Assembly (NCBI GenBank): GCA_028554795.2
Contig: CM068830.1
Span: 49,362,355-49,426,354 of the forward strand
Reading direction: 5' to 3'
Source of the DNA: Sinohyriopsis cumingii
Lineage: Eukaryota; Mollusca; Bivalvia; Unionida; Unionidae
Length of the DNA: 64,000 nucleotides
Position numbers and translations under genes: made by a program. Shown here piece after piece: positions 49,173 to 62,400 of the stretch; position 1 is the stretch's first letter, and the number at the start of each line of letters is the position of its first letter. A model generated the notes under the pieces. The model saw only the letters and a program-made list of their open reading frames with translations. It was not told the origin of the DNA and did not search any database.

Positions 49173-50091
49173 GGAGGGGGGAATTTTTTAAGGGACGGTT
49201 GCTACGTGTTAAAATGTTTAATTGGCATATTATAAATGTGTACATGCCAGCTAATAGAAATAAGAAACTAATTTTAAAGAAAACTTATACACCTACCTAC
49301 AACAATATTCGATGGAAAATCTAATCATAGGGGGAGATTTCAACTGGGTAACTATAAATTAAACCAGTCTAGCAGGATTGATAAATTTTACGGAAATTTG
49401 TATGATCCATTAATATATATTAATACTGCAATAACCAACCAAAAGCTATCAGACCATTTCATGCTCACTATTGACCTAAAAATGAAAAAAATAGAAAAAT
49501 GTGGGTCAGGACTATGGAAACTAAATAATAAGATTTTAAATGACAAAGAATATGTCGAAATAATAATTAAAAAAAGAAATTGAAACCGTCAAAAATGAAG
49601 AAAATATTAATATAATAATTGATTGGGATGTTTTAAAAAACAAAATAAAAGGAATAAATATTCAGTACTCAAATAGAGGGCGGAAAAACCCCAGAAAAAA
49701 AAGACAAACACGAACTCAAATTAGAACTAAGCAAAACAACAAACGACGATGGAGAAAGAAAAAAAAAACGATTGACAGACAAAATTAAAATCGTTGAAGA
49801 AGACGAAAATCAGGGGAGAATAATAAGGGCGGGAAAATTTACAGAGATCTACAACGAAGCAAAAAACGTATATAAGCGAGAAGAATTTAGAAAAGGGGGT
49901 GATACAATTTTAAACAATATCAAAATAAACAATGTAACCCATACTGTAAAAGAAGATATCCTAAATAATATTTCCAAATATTATAAAGAACTATACACCA
50001 CACACCACACAGAACATATACTTCAGCACAATCGACAGCTACTTAAAAAATGTCGACTGTGAGATGACATCAGCAGTACATAGAGACCAAT

Positions 50092-50469
50092 GTGATGATG
50101 TCATCTCAGATGAAGAAATCACAAAAAGTATATCAACACTCACAAAAGTCACCAGGGAAAGATGGACTCATCGTGGAATTCTACCAAAAGTTCCACGGTG
50201 AACTGACGCCGATCTTAAACGCTTTGTATAATAATATAGTTTTAAGTAAAAATAAAATGACTAAATCTATGAGGGAGGGAGTTATCACAATTATATACAA
50301 AGGGAAAGGGAATAGAGACGAGATTAAAAACTGGAGGCCTATATCACTTTTAAACACGGACTATAAGATTTTAAGTAGGATTTTAACAAATACAGTAAAG
50401 GGTAGGATAAACAAGATAATTAATGTAAATCAAACTTGTGGGGAAGGGATATACAAAACAATATTTTAA
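50092..50469 (+). pseudogene. LINE reverse transcriptase fingers/palm fragment
   Basis: 125 residues with SPGKDGLIVEFYQKF, EGVITIIYKGKGNR and NWRPISLLNTDYKILSRIL, motifs 1 and 2 of the RT domain. It ends before the catalytic box. Confidence 0.75.
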
Positions 50470-50779
50470 ACATTAAAACTATAATTAACTACATAAATGA
50501 AACTGGTATGATGAGTGCTATGGTACTCTTCGACCAGGAGAAAGCTTTCGACTGATTTGAACAAAACTGTATAAAGAATGTTTTTAAAAAATTTGGTTTC
50601 GGACCCAATTTCCAAAATGGACCAAAATCCTACACACTGGGATAATTAAACGGGAAATGCACGAAAGAATTTGAAATACAACGATCAGTGATACAAGGAT
50701 GTCCACTATCAATGCTAGAATACGTAATGGCAATATAAATCCTACGTCACACGATAAGAAACAACCCAGATGTGCAAGC

Positions 50780-51051
50780 AGGGGCGTATTAACCATTAAG
50801 CAGACTAAGCACGTGCATAGGACACCAGGGCCAAAGGGGGCACCACAAAGTTGAGAAAAGGGTGAAAAGAAAGAAAGAAAAAAGAATGAAGATTTGTAAA
50901 AAAACTGATACAACTAGTGCAAATTGATCATGATGTTCTGTTTCTTGATCATGGTACACCCTAGGGTTATCTTCTCAGGTGTACGTGGAAAAGAGGGGCG
51001 CGCCAAGATTTGTCAGTGCTTAGGGCACCAGTGAGCCTTAATCCGCCCCTG
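50780..51051. mobile_element. MITE nested in the Tx1-type LINE, about 272 bp
   Basis: Termini CAGGGGCGTATTAA and TTAATCCGCCCCTG are inverted repeats with one mismatch. The inner parts TAAGCACGTGC and CAGTGCTTAGGGCACCAGTGAG relate to each other less strictly. Flanks TGTGCAAG and TATACAAG may be a worn duplication. hAT-like or similar; no transposase. Confidence 0.65.
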
Positions 51052-51375
51052 ATTATACAAGGCATACAAATACCAAACCTAAAAAAGAATTAAAAAATGC
51101 TCTAACATGCATATGATTGCAACATCTTTATAAGAGAGGGGAAATGCTATAAGCGTCGGGTTCCAAAATAAACCACAACAAGCACGAAATCTTAAAAATA
51201 GTTAACTGGAGGGGCAACCACCCTGGATTATCGCCCCCCCCCCCCCCACACACACACACACTTACTGAGAGACACTGTAAAGGCTCTAGGGGTTTACTTT
51301 GGCAATAAAAAAAGAAGCTGTAGAAAATTATGAACATATTATCAATAAAATAAGAGAAAATGTGAAAATCTGGCC

Positions 51376-51606
51376 ATGGCGCCATTACCTATCATGGAGC
51401 GGGCCCAAGTGGCCAAGACTTATTTATACTCAAATATTAACTACATAATTAAATCCATAGATATGGATAATACAATTTTAAACAAAACAGACAACGAAAT
51501 AATAGATTATATATGGAATCATAAAATGCATCATGTAAAAAAAGAGACATTATATAGGGCCAAAAGTAGAGGGGGCTTGGGGTTGCCGAGCCCTCTACTA
51601 CTATAA
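51376..51606 (+). pseudogene. LINE ORF2 fragment after the RT domain
   Basis: 76 residues: APLPIMERAQVAKTYLYSN, YIWNHKMHHVKKETLYRAKSRGGLGLPS. This is the conserved region between RT and the C-terminal Cys/His box in Tx1/L1 elements. Confidence 0.6.
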
Positions 51607-51903
51607 TTAACTAACATAATCAATAGATTAAAAAAAAAATGCACTCAGACCCGGCTACAGTGTGAGAAGCACCGTACATCTACTGGTTCGGCTTCACCTT
51701 GAGAAACCGACCAGAGATATACAAAAATAACAAATTAATATAAAAAAATCGAAGTGCCACGCAAACATATGAGAACTAATTTTAAAATATAGAGACAAAA
51801 CAGATTTATGCAAAATTTAATAAGTAAAAGTCACGCTTGGATTAGGGAGGAGGTAACCAAAAATATAAAATGTAGAGTAGAGCAGGACAACTGAGGGGGT
51901 AAA

Positions 51904-52272
51904 TTGGACAAAAAATTGGAAAAATTGGGGAAAATAAGATCTGTCAAAACACAAAGTATAATTTTTAAATACCTGCACAACACCTGGCTAACAGGCGAAG
52001 AAACAATCAAACATCGTATGCTGAGGATAATGCCGAAATGCCCTTTATGTAAAACAGCGAACTTCACCAAACTACATACGATTGTCCAATGTGATAAATC
52101 TAAACATAATAGGATAAAGTTAATAATGAAAATTTGCAAAAAATATAAGTATAACAAAAATAACATTTTATTCATAGATTTAGACTACGAAAACAAAATC
52201 GTTCTAAAATGTATAGACTATATAGTAACTACGATGATATCATGTGGACAGGTGATAAAGATTTTTAAATAA
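51904..52272 (+). pseudogene. LINE ORF2 C-terminal Cys/His region
   Basis: 122 residues. KYLHNTWLTGEETIKHRMLRIMPKCPLCKTANFTKLHTIVQC (in parts) carries the CxxC...H...C pattern of the ORF2 C-terminus. Confidence 0.6.
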
Positions 52273-52934
52273 GATACGTGGTAAAAATAAGAATATTAAC
52301 CACAACAAGAACTCAGTACGTCTTACGACGAATAGATACTTACCGTCAGGTTGATATAACGCAATTGATGTTGGAATTGGGGGAGAGAGGGGGAGGGAGG
52401 AATAGGTATTACAGACCGAAGGGTCGCGTAGCGCAATTGCGAGCTGATGCCATACCCATACCCCCTCCTCGCACCCCACAACAGCCATATTTCAAAGAAA
52501 ATTTCAAATTCTATTTCAAATATTTCAAAGAAACCCATATAACTTTTCTTTTTAAAAGAGAAAAGGGAAGAAAGGAAGAAAGAAAAAAATAAAAGAATTT
52601 TGTAATTTAATTTTTTTTCTTCTTTCTCTGAAAGAAAATTCTAAAGACATATATAGGAAGGGATACAGGGAAAATATAAGGGGGAAGTAAATGGCGATGA
52701 CATCATGGGGCTAAGTCACAGGGCTCAGTGAAGTGCATAGGCCCATCATGAGTCTTTGAAAACACCCAATGTAGAACATAAACAGACAAAATAAAGACAC
52801 AAATACATACTGTATAACACTTAGTTTAAAACCCTACTAACTTCTCCCGCACTGCATGGTTGACCACTATAGAATAATGTGGTCTCATAAATACGTTTGG
52901 ATCTTTCAATAAAGCATAATCAGATAAACTAAAT

Positions 52935-53545
52935 AAAGGAGGCCTAACGCGACCCAGGAAAAACACATAGAAAATAAAGAAGCGTGAACCTTGGATCGAG
53001 CGTAACCTACCTATCAACATCTTTAAAGACTATTATGAGGAACGACACATATTATCACTCGAATAATAAAATAGGAAATTATTTTTTTTAAACAAAGTCT
53101 AAATAGTACACCATTCCATCGTCAAAATTAGAAAACCATAAAACAAATTAAAAGATACAATATAACATCATAAAGGAAGAAATACAACTGGGAAAGATAT
53201 TTGATCTATACTTGCTGTCTCAAACATAAAGAAAATATAGCATACACACAATATAACACCATTACATATAGCAAACACTGAGACCTAAGCGACATATAGC
53301 AAAGGTTACAAAACATTTCAAGGGAATGAACTTCGAGCAAGGTGAGGGAAACCAGACTCGGACGAACAACCCTTTAGATAACACTATGGAAACATAAATA
53401 CCCCATCAAAAATTCTAAAAACTAAATTTTTTATATAAAATTTTGTTTTAATAAAACGTAGAACACATCTGAGGGGGAAATACACAAATATAAAATACTT
53501 TTTATTTTTTTTGGGAAATGGGGGCATCTGTCCGTTGCCCCCCCC
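52935..53545 (+). repeat. dispersed repeat, copy B
   Basis: Same family as 40270-40910 (see blocks there). It ends GGGGGCATCTGTCCGTTGCC followed by a C11 tract, and a GT tract follows at 53560. Confidence 0.6.
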
Positions 53546-53745
53546 CCCACTCCCAAAAAAGTGTGTGTGTGTGTGTGTGTTATTATACCCATTACATTAC
53601 TTGCAAAATATATATGGTGCTGACATTTTCGGCAAGAGGGAGACCTACCGATATTCTGCATATAATTATTTTAATGTTTTTCAGAGCGAGAGTATTGGGG
53701 CCTGATCTGTTCAATATATTTCTCAACTGATACAGCAGGTATAAT

Positions 53746-53953
53746 CAGAGGCGTAGCGGGGGGGGGGGGGGGGGAAGGGGAGTACATATGTCCCCGGGCG
53801 CCAAGGTACAGGGGCGCCAAAATGAGGCTTACAACGTTACATTATAATAAGTTAACAAGGGTAATATTCAAAAATGTGATTAAACGGGGAGGGGGCTGGG
53901 GCGCCAATTTTATAGTTCGTCCCCGGGCGCAAAATATCATAGCTACGCCTCTG
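53746..53953. mobile_element. hAT-type MITE, 208 bp, perfect 8-bp target duplication
   Basis: Termini CAGAGGCGTAGC and GCTACGCCTCTG are perfect inverted repeats. The flanking 8 bp are identical: GGTATAAT at 53738-53745 and at 53954-53961. It contains a G15 tract and two CCCCGGGCGC segments. Non-autonomous. Confidence 0.93.
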
Positions 53954-53961
53954 GGTATAAT

Positions 53962-56900
53962 AGAGACACCCCCCCCCCCCCCGAGTTTGCCACAGAGCGC
54001 TCGTGTAATATACGGTTTAATACAAAATACATGATTATGGGCAGGAATATACAAAATTTGGTCGATATACATGATCGTTGGTATCTATTCAAACGAGGGC
54101 CATGAAATACATTAGCAAATTCCTACAGTATTTTAAGGCAGGCGATTACGAATTATTTAAACCACGTTTTTGATCTGTCACAGATTTTATAATCATTTTG
54201 AAGTGGCTGCTTTATCTCGAGGAAAACGAGCGGTAAGTGTTATACAAAACAAAATCTTAATAGCAATTTGATCACTTTTGCGTCATTTGACAGTAAGAAT
54301 AGTAATAAATAGAGGATAATTTCTTTTCCTACGTTAGGCCTAATACCTGGTATGTTTTTTAGTGTGGTACACACACAAAAAACAACCCCAAAACAACACT
54401 AACAACATTTTAAAAAACCCACAAAAACGAGTGCCGTGCCGAAGCCACGGGCTAAAATGCTTTATTATCATTTTTTTTTATTTATAGCATCAATCACAAA
54501 TTGAAATATATACAGTATTAGCGTTGGAAAAGAAAGTTTTCTTTTTGTTATATTTTTTTTTCTCACCCTAGCGAAACACTTTCTGCAAATGACCTTAATA
54601 AAGAAAAATAATAAATTAACCTAAACCACTTTGAATGTCGACCGTATCTTTTATTTACACGGCATCATGCGCGGAAGAAAATACCAACTGAACCGGGATT
54701 TCAGACAGCAGATGAATTGAAGTTGATTCATTGAACATCATTAGCAATTGTACAATCAAACAGATGCAACAATGAAAAGTGGAACTATGAAAAATCGAGA
54801 ATGTTAGATTTGCGAAGGATTTATTCCGAATCATTGTCTGCTAATAGAGAATTCATGTCAGTTGCTGTGTCGGCGATGCCCACACAGCGCGCCGTCCAAA
54901 TGTGAAGTTGCGTTTTGCTGACAGACATAACACTGTGCCATAATTTATCTGATGGCATGTAAAGAAGCTGCTTAAATTATAGTTTTTAAAAGTTTCTTCA
55001 TTTTGTAAGAGCTCAAGAAATTAATTCTGGTTTGAAAGACAAGATGACGGTAAAACTCAGAAGACGTAGCTGTACAGTACCGTTGGTGTTGGAGACGTCA
55101 TAATAAAGGTAACTGCGTTAACTTCGCTTTTTGTTTGGTAATTTGTTGGATATTATCTTTTGCTGATCTTCTTTGAGCTTGGAGTAAATTTTACATTCTG
55201 AACATTTTTATTTGCACTTATCTGCTTAATATGTATTGCTGGGATATCATATAGAATATGAAGTCAGTATAATGGTACTATATTACATATTTGAATGATA
55301 AAAGACTGGTAAATGATATAATGATAAACTACAAAATAAATAATTTGCCCAATATCCCAAATATGTTAATTAAAACAAACATTGAATGTAAATTCAGATA
55401 TAATGAGCAGTTGTAAGAAGTAAGAAATAACATTTTATCCATTGAACCTGTTATGTGTTATCATCATCAGTTTTAAAATAAACACATGGAGACAAGTTTG
55501 CTTAAATTCTAAAATTAACACACACACACACACACATATGGTATTTTAATCTAATACAGAAATGGTGACATTGATATATGCAGACCAATAGTTTTTTTCT
55601 TCTACAGATATAAATTAAAAAGCCTAATTCTGAGAGTTTCACCTACAACATTCATGATGGGAAAGGGCCACTAATTAAGAGCTGACATATGTGGAAGAAA
55701 AATACCATCCATGTTGAAAAGGGCTAGAGGTAATGTGAGAAAACATAATTTATCAATCTTATTTAACATTATTGTTGATATTTTATCTCAACTGGTCAAA
55801 AGGCTAAGTGGGTTTATGTAATGGTCCAGAGTGTGTTATTTATTTCACATCCCCTTCTGTCTTTCAACAGTAAGAAATTAGCTACTTTGGAGTCCATAGT
55901 TCTGATCAATTTGTTTATATAAAACTTGGTTTTGGGCTTAAATCAACATCTTGGATAAATCTAATAATGAGCAAAATCCAAGTATATACATGTGATCATG
56001 TATAAGATTAGTTGAGTTTTTTAACCAGCCTAAAAGCCATACTTCCACAATATAGGCTAAAATCATTAAGTTGTCCTTGAAGTTTGATGAGTGTTAACCA
56101 TTAATAATAATAAGGTGATCTTTCATCTGAGTATGTTACCACCGCATGCAATATTTATACATGTAGTACAGTTTTTACTAAACGTAGAATACATGCTTAT
56201 ATAAATGAGATCTAGATTGAAGAAGTGAAGATGCATACAAATACATGAGGTTATAACCACTACTGCTGATTCAAGTTTGATCATGCTTGGCCATTGGGCT
56301 TATAGAGTCAAGTTTCACAATGATGCTTATTATGAGTGTGATAAAGGTATGGTAGTGAAGTGACCTTGCATCTGATTGGCAGAGTTTCTTATGATTTGCA
56401 CAACAGTGTTTATGATCCAATTTAGATCTGACTTGTTTAATTATTTGCTTGTATGTCTGAGGCTATAAGCAAAATCTATGCATATAATGTGGTGGTTCTA
56501 CATCTCACTAGCCATTCTTGCTACTGCTCTTAAAACTATTTCTCATTAATTTCATCAGACTTGGTGGATAGATTTATCTCATCAAGATATAGCAAAAGAG
56601 CAATTTTGTAAAAAAAATATTCATTCATATTAAACTCAAATTCTGCATCTGATTGGTTGACCTTGCAAATACTATAAGGGCTCTATTTCTGACAAAAAGA
56701 TTATTTTGATCTAATGTAGCAGAAATGCTTATATGATCAAAACATTGAACATATTTGATGACAAATAAGAAATAGTTTTTCATGCAAATTTGATAAACAT
56801 TGATAAATCGGTTCATATCATTAAAAGCTTGGAAGAGTTTGATTACATGTGAGACCATCACATATTAATCATTCTTTATTTAGAGAATTATTTTTGTCAG

Positions 56901-57740
56901 GATTTAGTAAAATATGTAAAATCAATATGGACTGGTTTTGTTATGTACAGCAACACTAGTTGTTTACTGAGTACTGAGGGAATTGGAGTAAGGCAAGGGT
57001 ACATTGCAGTAGGTAACCTGGTTGACTTGATAACAGGATTTTAACACAAACATTTTTATCAGGAGTCTAGCATACTAACCATTGATTCACTGCAGATCCT
57101 GCCCCCATTAGTTACCTTTTAATACATAAAGCATTTGGGTTTTTTATGTCACAAATCCCATAGGGATTAAAATTAACATCATAGGTCTCACTGGATAGTT
57201 TCGTATTTTGACATCCCTCTAATTTTTAAGGTAGAAGGCATGAACCTAATTATCACAAGCCTAGCATTTATAAATTTACACATAAGCTAAATCTATAATG
57301 TGGTTCAGATTTACTTTGAGTTAGGCATGGAAATAGGTTGGCTTGTTGGTGACTGCCTGTCACAGTTAGATGAGCATTGGAGATCATATGCGTAACTTAG
57401 TCTGCAAATGAGCTGCCGACTTTTATTTGTGTCTGCTACAGAGGTAAATATAAAAAAATCTTGATGGTAGAGGGGTGATGAAAAGTATGCTAATTTGTTA
57501 TAGTACTAGTGAACTTTATTCATGCATAAGGCACATACTGATTCTTTTAGTTGCCTTGTCACAGAAAAATATTGAAAATAGCTATTTCTAGTAAAAAATG
57601 AATGTAAAATGTACCTGCATCCTTTGACCCTACCAGAACCAAACTAAAAGCTCAAATTTGTGCAGCTGCTTTTGCTCATCACAAACATAATTGGGAGTAT
57701 AACTGCTAACCCTACCCTCTAGCACACATTTCATTCATTC
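53962..57740. other. AT-rich DNA without genes
   Basis: No gene, RNA or clear mobile element recognised in about 3.8 kb. A C14 tract at 53970 and a short CA tract at 55518 occur. Confidence 0.5.
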
Positions 57741-58929
57741 ATTGGATTAAAGTCACGTGCACCTTTCGGTATGTGCGACTGTTTAGTTTGTACACGTTTG
57801 TGTACTTTTTGAATTTAGCGATTAACTTATACAATGCCCCCAAGCAAGCAAGCCGAAGCCCAGGTGCCCCAAAAGGTCCCGCCCAGGCTCTCATCGCTGC
57901 AACCTTCTCCATCGTTGTACTCCGTTGGTGGTCTGTTTCTGCATCCTGCATCTCCTTCCTCTCTCATTTCAGGCAGTAACCGAAGCACACCAGCAGCAGT
58001 ATTATGAAATTTTCGTTGCAATCAATGCCCAGTTCCCTATATTTATTGGGCTATTCCTGTACTATCTTGCCAAACATGTGATTGTCACATACGCTTCAGA
58101 TATTCCTGAGTTGTGAATTTTCCTATCTTTTTTAAGGTCTATTAAATTTTGTGTACTTTGCGTACTTGAATTTTCCGAAAATTTTTTCACATCTAGTAGG
58201 CTTTTAGTAGCCCTTTATTTTGTTTTGGAGATCTCAATTTGGTTAAGTATTTCGTACGTGTGGCTTTAAACCAATCAGTGTGTTTCAGGGCCAGTAAGTT
58301 GTTGGTCAAAAGAGGGCTTTCGTGGGTCAGAATGAAAGCTCTATGTGGTAAAATTTGTTTGTAAAAAAGAAGAAAAAAAAAGAAAAGAAAAGAAAAAAAA
58401 GGTGGGTAGGGAGTGTGTATGCTATATTTGTGTGATGGCTATAGACATTTTTGTTCGTTTTTCTGCTTTTCCCACATATCCCGACAACACACATTCACGC
58501 TCACTTTCTCATTCACACTTATAAGTAGATGTGGGGGGGGGTGGCCTTATTTCTTTTGTTTGATTTCGGGAAGGCAATTCTTTTCATACTGGGGGGTGGG
58601 GGTGGTTTGATTATTTGAGGCATACTCTTTTCATTGTTTCTGCCTTCATTCCCCAAGGTCTGCAAGTGTCCTGTTCTTTCTTCTTTTACTGCCTTAGGAC
58701 GTTTAACTTCATCCTGTGCCTTTTCCTGCTCTTCTTTATTTCAGCTCTTTCTGCCTTATCCCGTGTCCGTTTCTATTTTGGTCTTCTCGTCCTTTTGATA
58801 CTGCCATGTTCGCCGTGAGATGTTTTCTTCAAGGGAGGTGGTTTGATTGCCTTTGTTTCCCTTCGCTTTGATCACTTGGCTATTTACCTGTTATTTTTGT
58901 TTAGCTTAGCTATTTGTGATTTATTTTAA
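57741..58929. other. less AT-rich segment, unassigned
   Basis: Short frames such as MPPSKQAEAQVPQKVPPRLS (plus, from 57834) and CNQC...CQTCDC downstream hint at former coding or untranslated sequence of a retroelement. They are not long or continuous enough to call. A G9 tract at 58534 and GA-rich stretch near 58370. Confidence 0.3.
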
Positions 58930-59480
58930 TGTATATTTTTTTTATTTTTATTTTTTTATATTTTTTTTATTTTTTTTTGATCCTACGGGACCTAGCATGC
59001 CGTTATAATTCCGAAACAGTGATTTTGTAATATTTTGTCCTTATCTGGTTTTTATTGTTCGGGTTATGATCGGCTGTGCCAGTCTGTGAACCCACGATAC
59101 CGAGCCGGCCGTCACAATTCCCAAACAGTGATTTGTAATATTTTGACTGGTCTTTGATTTACTTTTTAATATTTTTTTTTTTGTTTTTTGTTTTTTTTTT
59201 TTTTTTTCCTTTTTTTCTTTTTTTTTTTCTTTTTTTGAACCTACGGGGCCTAGCATGCCATTATAATTCCAAAACAGTGATTTTGTAATATTCGTCCTTA
59301 TCTGGTTTTTATTGTTCGGGTTATGAGCGGCGGTGTCAGTCTGTGAACCCACTAGCCCGAGCCGGCCGTCACAATTCCCAAACAGTGATTTGTAATATTT
59401 TGATTGGTTTTTTTCTTTTTTGGTTCGATCTTTTAGGTTTATTGGTTTTAATTTCTTTACATGGTCTCTCTTTATACCCA
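58930..59480 (-). repeat. tandem 3' UTR repeats of the I/Nimb-type LINE
   Basis: A unit of about 270 bp containing CCTACGGGRCCTAGCATGCC, CAAACAGTGATTTGTAATATTTTG and CTTATCTGGTTTTTATTGTTCGGGTTATGA (long ones in parts) occurs about twice, separated by T-rich tracts. The frame across it on the minus strand is repetitive and Lys-rich and is not a gene. Confidence 0.7.
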
Positions 59481-59494
59481 ACCCTTCATTCGGT

Positions 59495-62400
59495 TTAGAT
59501 TTGTCCCCTTTTGCCTATTTTGTTAATGAATGTCATGATGTTATTATAGGTCATTCCTATGTTATTGTTTTTTGCCACAAGTAACTCCGGGTATGTCCAC
59601 CGTTCTCCTATTTGTTCCTGTTGAGATTTTAGTTCGGCCCTTTCCTGGTTGTATTTGGGGCATATATTTATTAAGTGTGCGATTGTTTCTGGAGTTGGGC
59701 AGTAGGGGCAGTTTTCGGTTGGTCCCCTTTTTATGTGTTTCCCTGCGCATCCTGCCAATAGTGTTTTACCTGTTCTTATTCTATTTATTATTGTTATATC
59801 GTATGGATTTTTGAAGGTCGGACTTTCGACTTTTCTACTTACTTTTTTCATCATCGTGTGTATTAGACTGTTTGCATCCGATTTTTCCCATAGCTCTTGC
59901 CACATGTCATTGATCTTGTCCCATGTTATTGATTTCAGTGACGCTGTATGCTATATTTTGGGCTTTTGGTTCGTTTGTGGCGTTTTTTGCTTCTGCATCT
60001 GCTTTGTCATTGCCTGGGATTATGGATGTGAGAGGGTATCCATACGAATTCAACGTGTTTGTTGTTTTTTTCAATCTCTTTAAGTAGCGATCTTGCATGA
60101 TTAATCATATTAGGTCTGCTCTTGGATTGGTCTGTTGCTAACGATTGTAGTACACTGTAAGAGTCGCTTAGAATGACTGCCTTAGTTGTGGGGTATGTTT
60201 TGACGTATGTTAATGCCATTAGTATTGCCATGAATTCTACCGTGTATATAGCGCATTGGTCTGGGAGTCTTTTTCCAACGGCGACATCTAATTTTGGGAT
60301 CACTATCCCTGCTGCAGTTTTATTTGGATTTTTGGTTTTTGATCCATCTGCGAAGATTTGCGTGTATGTCTCGTATTTGTTGTCAATGTACGTTAGTATT
60401 GATGCTCTTAGTCCTATCGGGTCATTTTGTTTTTGTCCTAGTTTACGTAAGCTAAGATCTATTTGTGGTGTGGGACAGGTCCACGGGGGGTCTGGGTAGT
60501 ACCTTATTTTTTCTGGGTTGATATTTGCGATTTGAAATTTCCTTTTTAATTCTGTAATTATTTTCCCACTAGGTATTTTTTTATTTTTTCCTTTTGTATC
60601 GAATGGTTTGTCGCATGCTAAGAGGGCTTGTAGCGTGAGGTGGTTGGGTTGGTGTATTGATATTCGAGTCGAGTATCGCAGCATCAATTCCTTCCGCCTT
60701 AGGTCTAGCGGGGGTTCTCCTACTATTATTAAGATATCTTGTGTGGGGGTACCATTTAGGACGCCGGTGCATACCCATAGCGCTTTTGATTGGACTGTGT
60801 CTAGTTTCTTTAGTAACGTGGCGTTCGCCGCTCCATATACCTGGCAACCGTAGTCCAATTTTGCTCTTATAAGTGCTCTATATAGGGTAACGAGTGTTTT
60901 TTGATCAACCCCCCAATTCACCCCTCTGAGGTTTCTGTGGAGGTTGATGTCTCGTTTGCACTTCGTTACGAGTTCTTGGATATGAGCTGCCCACGTGAGT
61001 TCGTGGTCGAATACCATACCTAGGAGTGTTGCTTGTTTTTCGAATTTGATGGGTACCCCCTTTAGGGTTAAGTTTGGAGTGGGTGGGGGGTGGCCACCTC
61101 CCGGATTGAAAACTATGCCTACTGTTTTTAGAGGTGACAATTTAAATCCCCATTTATCTGTCCAATTTCCTATATCATTTAGTCCTTTTTGTAAGTGCTT
61201 GGTCGTTTCTCTGCTGGCTGGGTTGCCAGTTTTCCATACGGCGCTGTCATCGGCGAATTGGGATAAGTCAAGGTGGTTGGGTTTTACCACTGTTTCCAGG
61301 TCGTTTATCATTATATTAAATAAAGTTGGGCTGATTACGCTTCATTGTGGCATGCCATTTTCCAGTTTGTATCGTTCGGAGTAGTCTTGTCATAGTCTGA
61401 CTTGTATCTTTCTATCAGTTAGGAAGTTAGCAATAAATTTGTATATATTGCCAGTTATTCCGTATGGTTTAAGTTTACTTATCAGTCCCTTAGTCCACAT
61501 TAGATCATATGCTTTTTCCATGTCTAAGAAGATGGCTGTAACATATCTGGATTTTTAAAATTTTTCTCTAGATGCTAATTTGACAGCGGTTTCTAGTCTC
61601 ATGAGTTGGTCTATTGTGCTTCGGTAGTTGCGAAACCCGCTCTGTGTATTAGCTAGTAGTCCTTTGCTTTCTAAATGGTATTTCAGCCTGTTGTTTACCA
61701 TAGTTTCCATTATTTTACATATATTGTCTGTTAGTGATATGGGCCTGTATGATTTTATATCGCTTGAGGGTTTTCCAGGCTTAAGAATCGGGACCACTAC
61801 TGCCTTTTTCCATCTTATAGGTATGGTACCGGTTTCCCATATTTTATTAATGAGGTTAAGTGCAATTGTGACAAGTTTTTTGGGTAGGTTCTTGTACATT
61901 TCATACCCCAAAGTATCCTCCCCGGGGGATGTGGTCTTTTTGCCGGCGAGGGCCTTTCTCCATTCGGCTTCTGTAAACGGAAGGTTTAGTGGGCCGTCAT
62001 TATTTCCTGCTTCCTTTATGTTGTCAGAGTTGCTTTCCTCAAATTGCCTTTTATGATTTTTAAACTTATCCTCTAAGTTGGTATTGCTACACATGTTGGC
62101 GAAATAGTTTGCGAATAATTCTGCCTTATGTTTGTTGTTTTGTCCAGGTATGTTGGGGGTTATTGATTTAGTTTTGCCTCTCATTTTTTTAATTCTTTGC
62201 CACACCTCCTTCGATTTTGTGTTAATATCTAGTTTTGAGCAGAATTCTCTCCATGAGTTTTGTTTAGCTATCATAATAGTTTGTTTGGCAGTTTTTTCCT
62301 TTTCCTTGTAGTAGTTAAAGTCCCTATTATTTTTAGTTCTTTTGAATTTGTTTAGAGCTCTTTTTTTCTCTTTAATTGCTATTTTACATTCATTATTCCA

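Larger units (their letters stand above)
48921..52810 (+). mobile_element. decayed Tx1/L1-type LINE
   Basis: The ATG at 48921 opens an endonuclease start (FRIATINSNGID, IMIQETHY). GGDFNW is near 49333. A reverse transcriptase follows (SPGKDGLIVEFYQKF near 50145, IKNWRPISLLNTDYKILSRIL near 50323, then LFDQEKAFD near 50527). LPIMERAQVAKTYLYSNINY and SRGGLGLPSP mark the region near 51376-51600. The C-terminal CPLCKTANF...H...C lies near 52040. This order and the DYKIL motif are typical of the Tx1/L1 group. Many stops and frameshifts; a MITE is nested at 50780. The 3' UTR runs to about 52810. Confidence 0.8.

Noticed and set aside
57773..58116. Small plus-strand frames around 57.8-58.1 kb as a zinc-knuckle gene
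   Set aside because: Cys spacing does not fit a CCHC or RING pattern and the frame has stops; left as unassigned.
59041..59481. 146-residue Lys-rich minus-strand frame
   Set aside because: It spans the tandem 3' UTR repeats and poly-A tracts of the LINE; repeated peptides reflect the DNA repeat.
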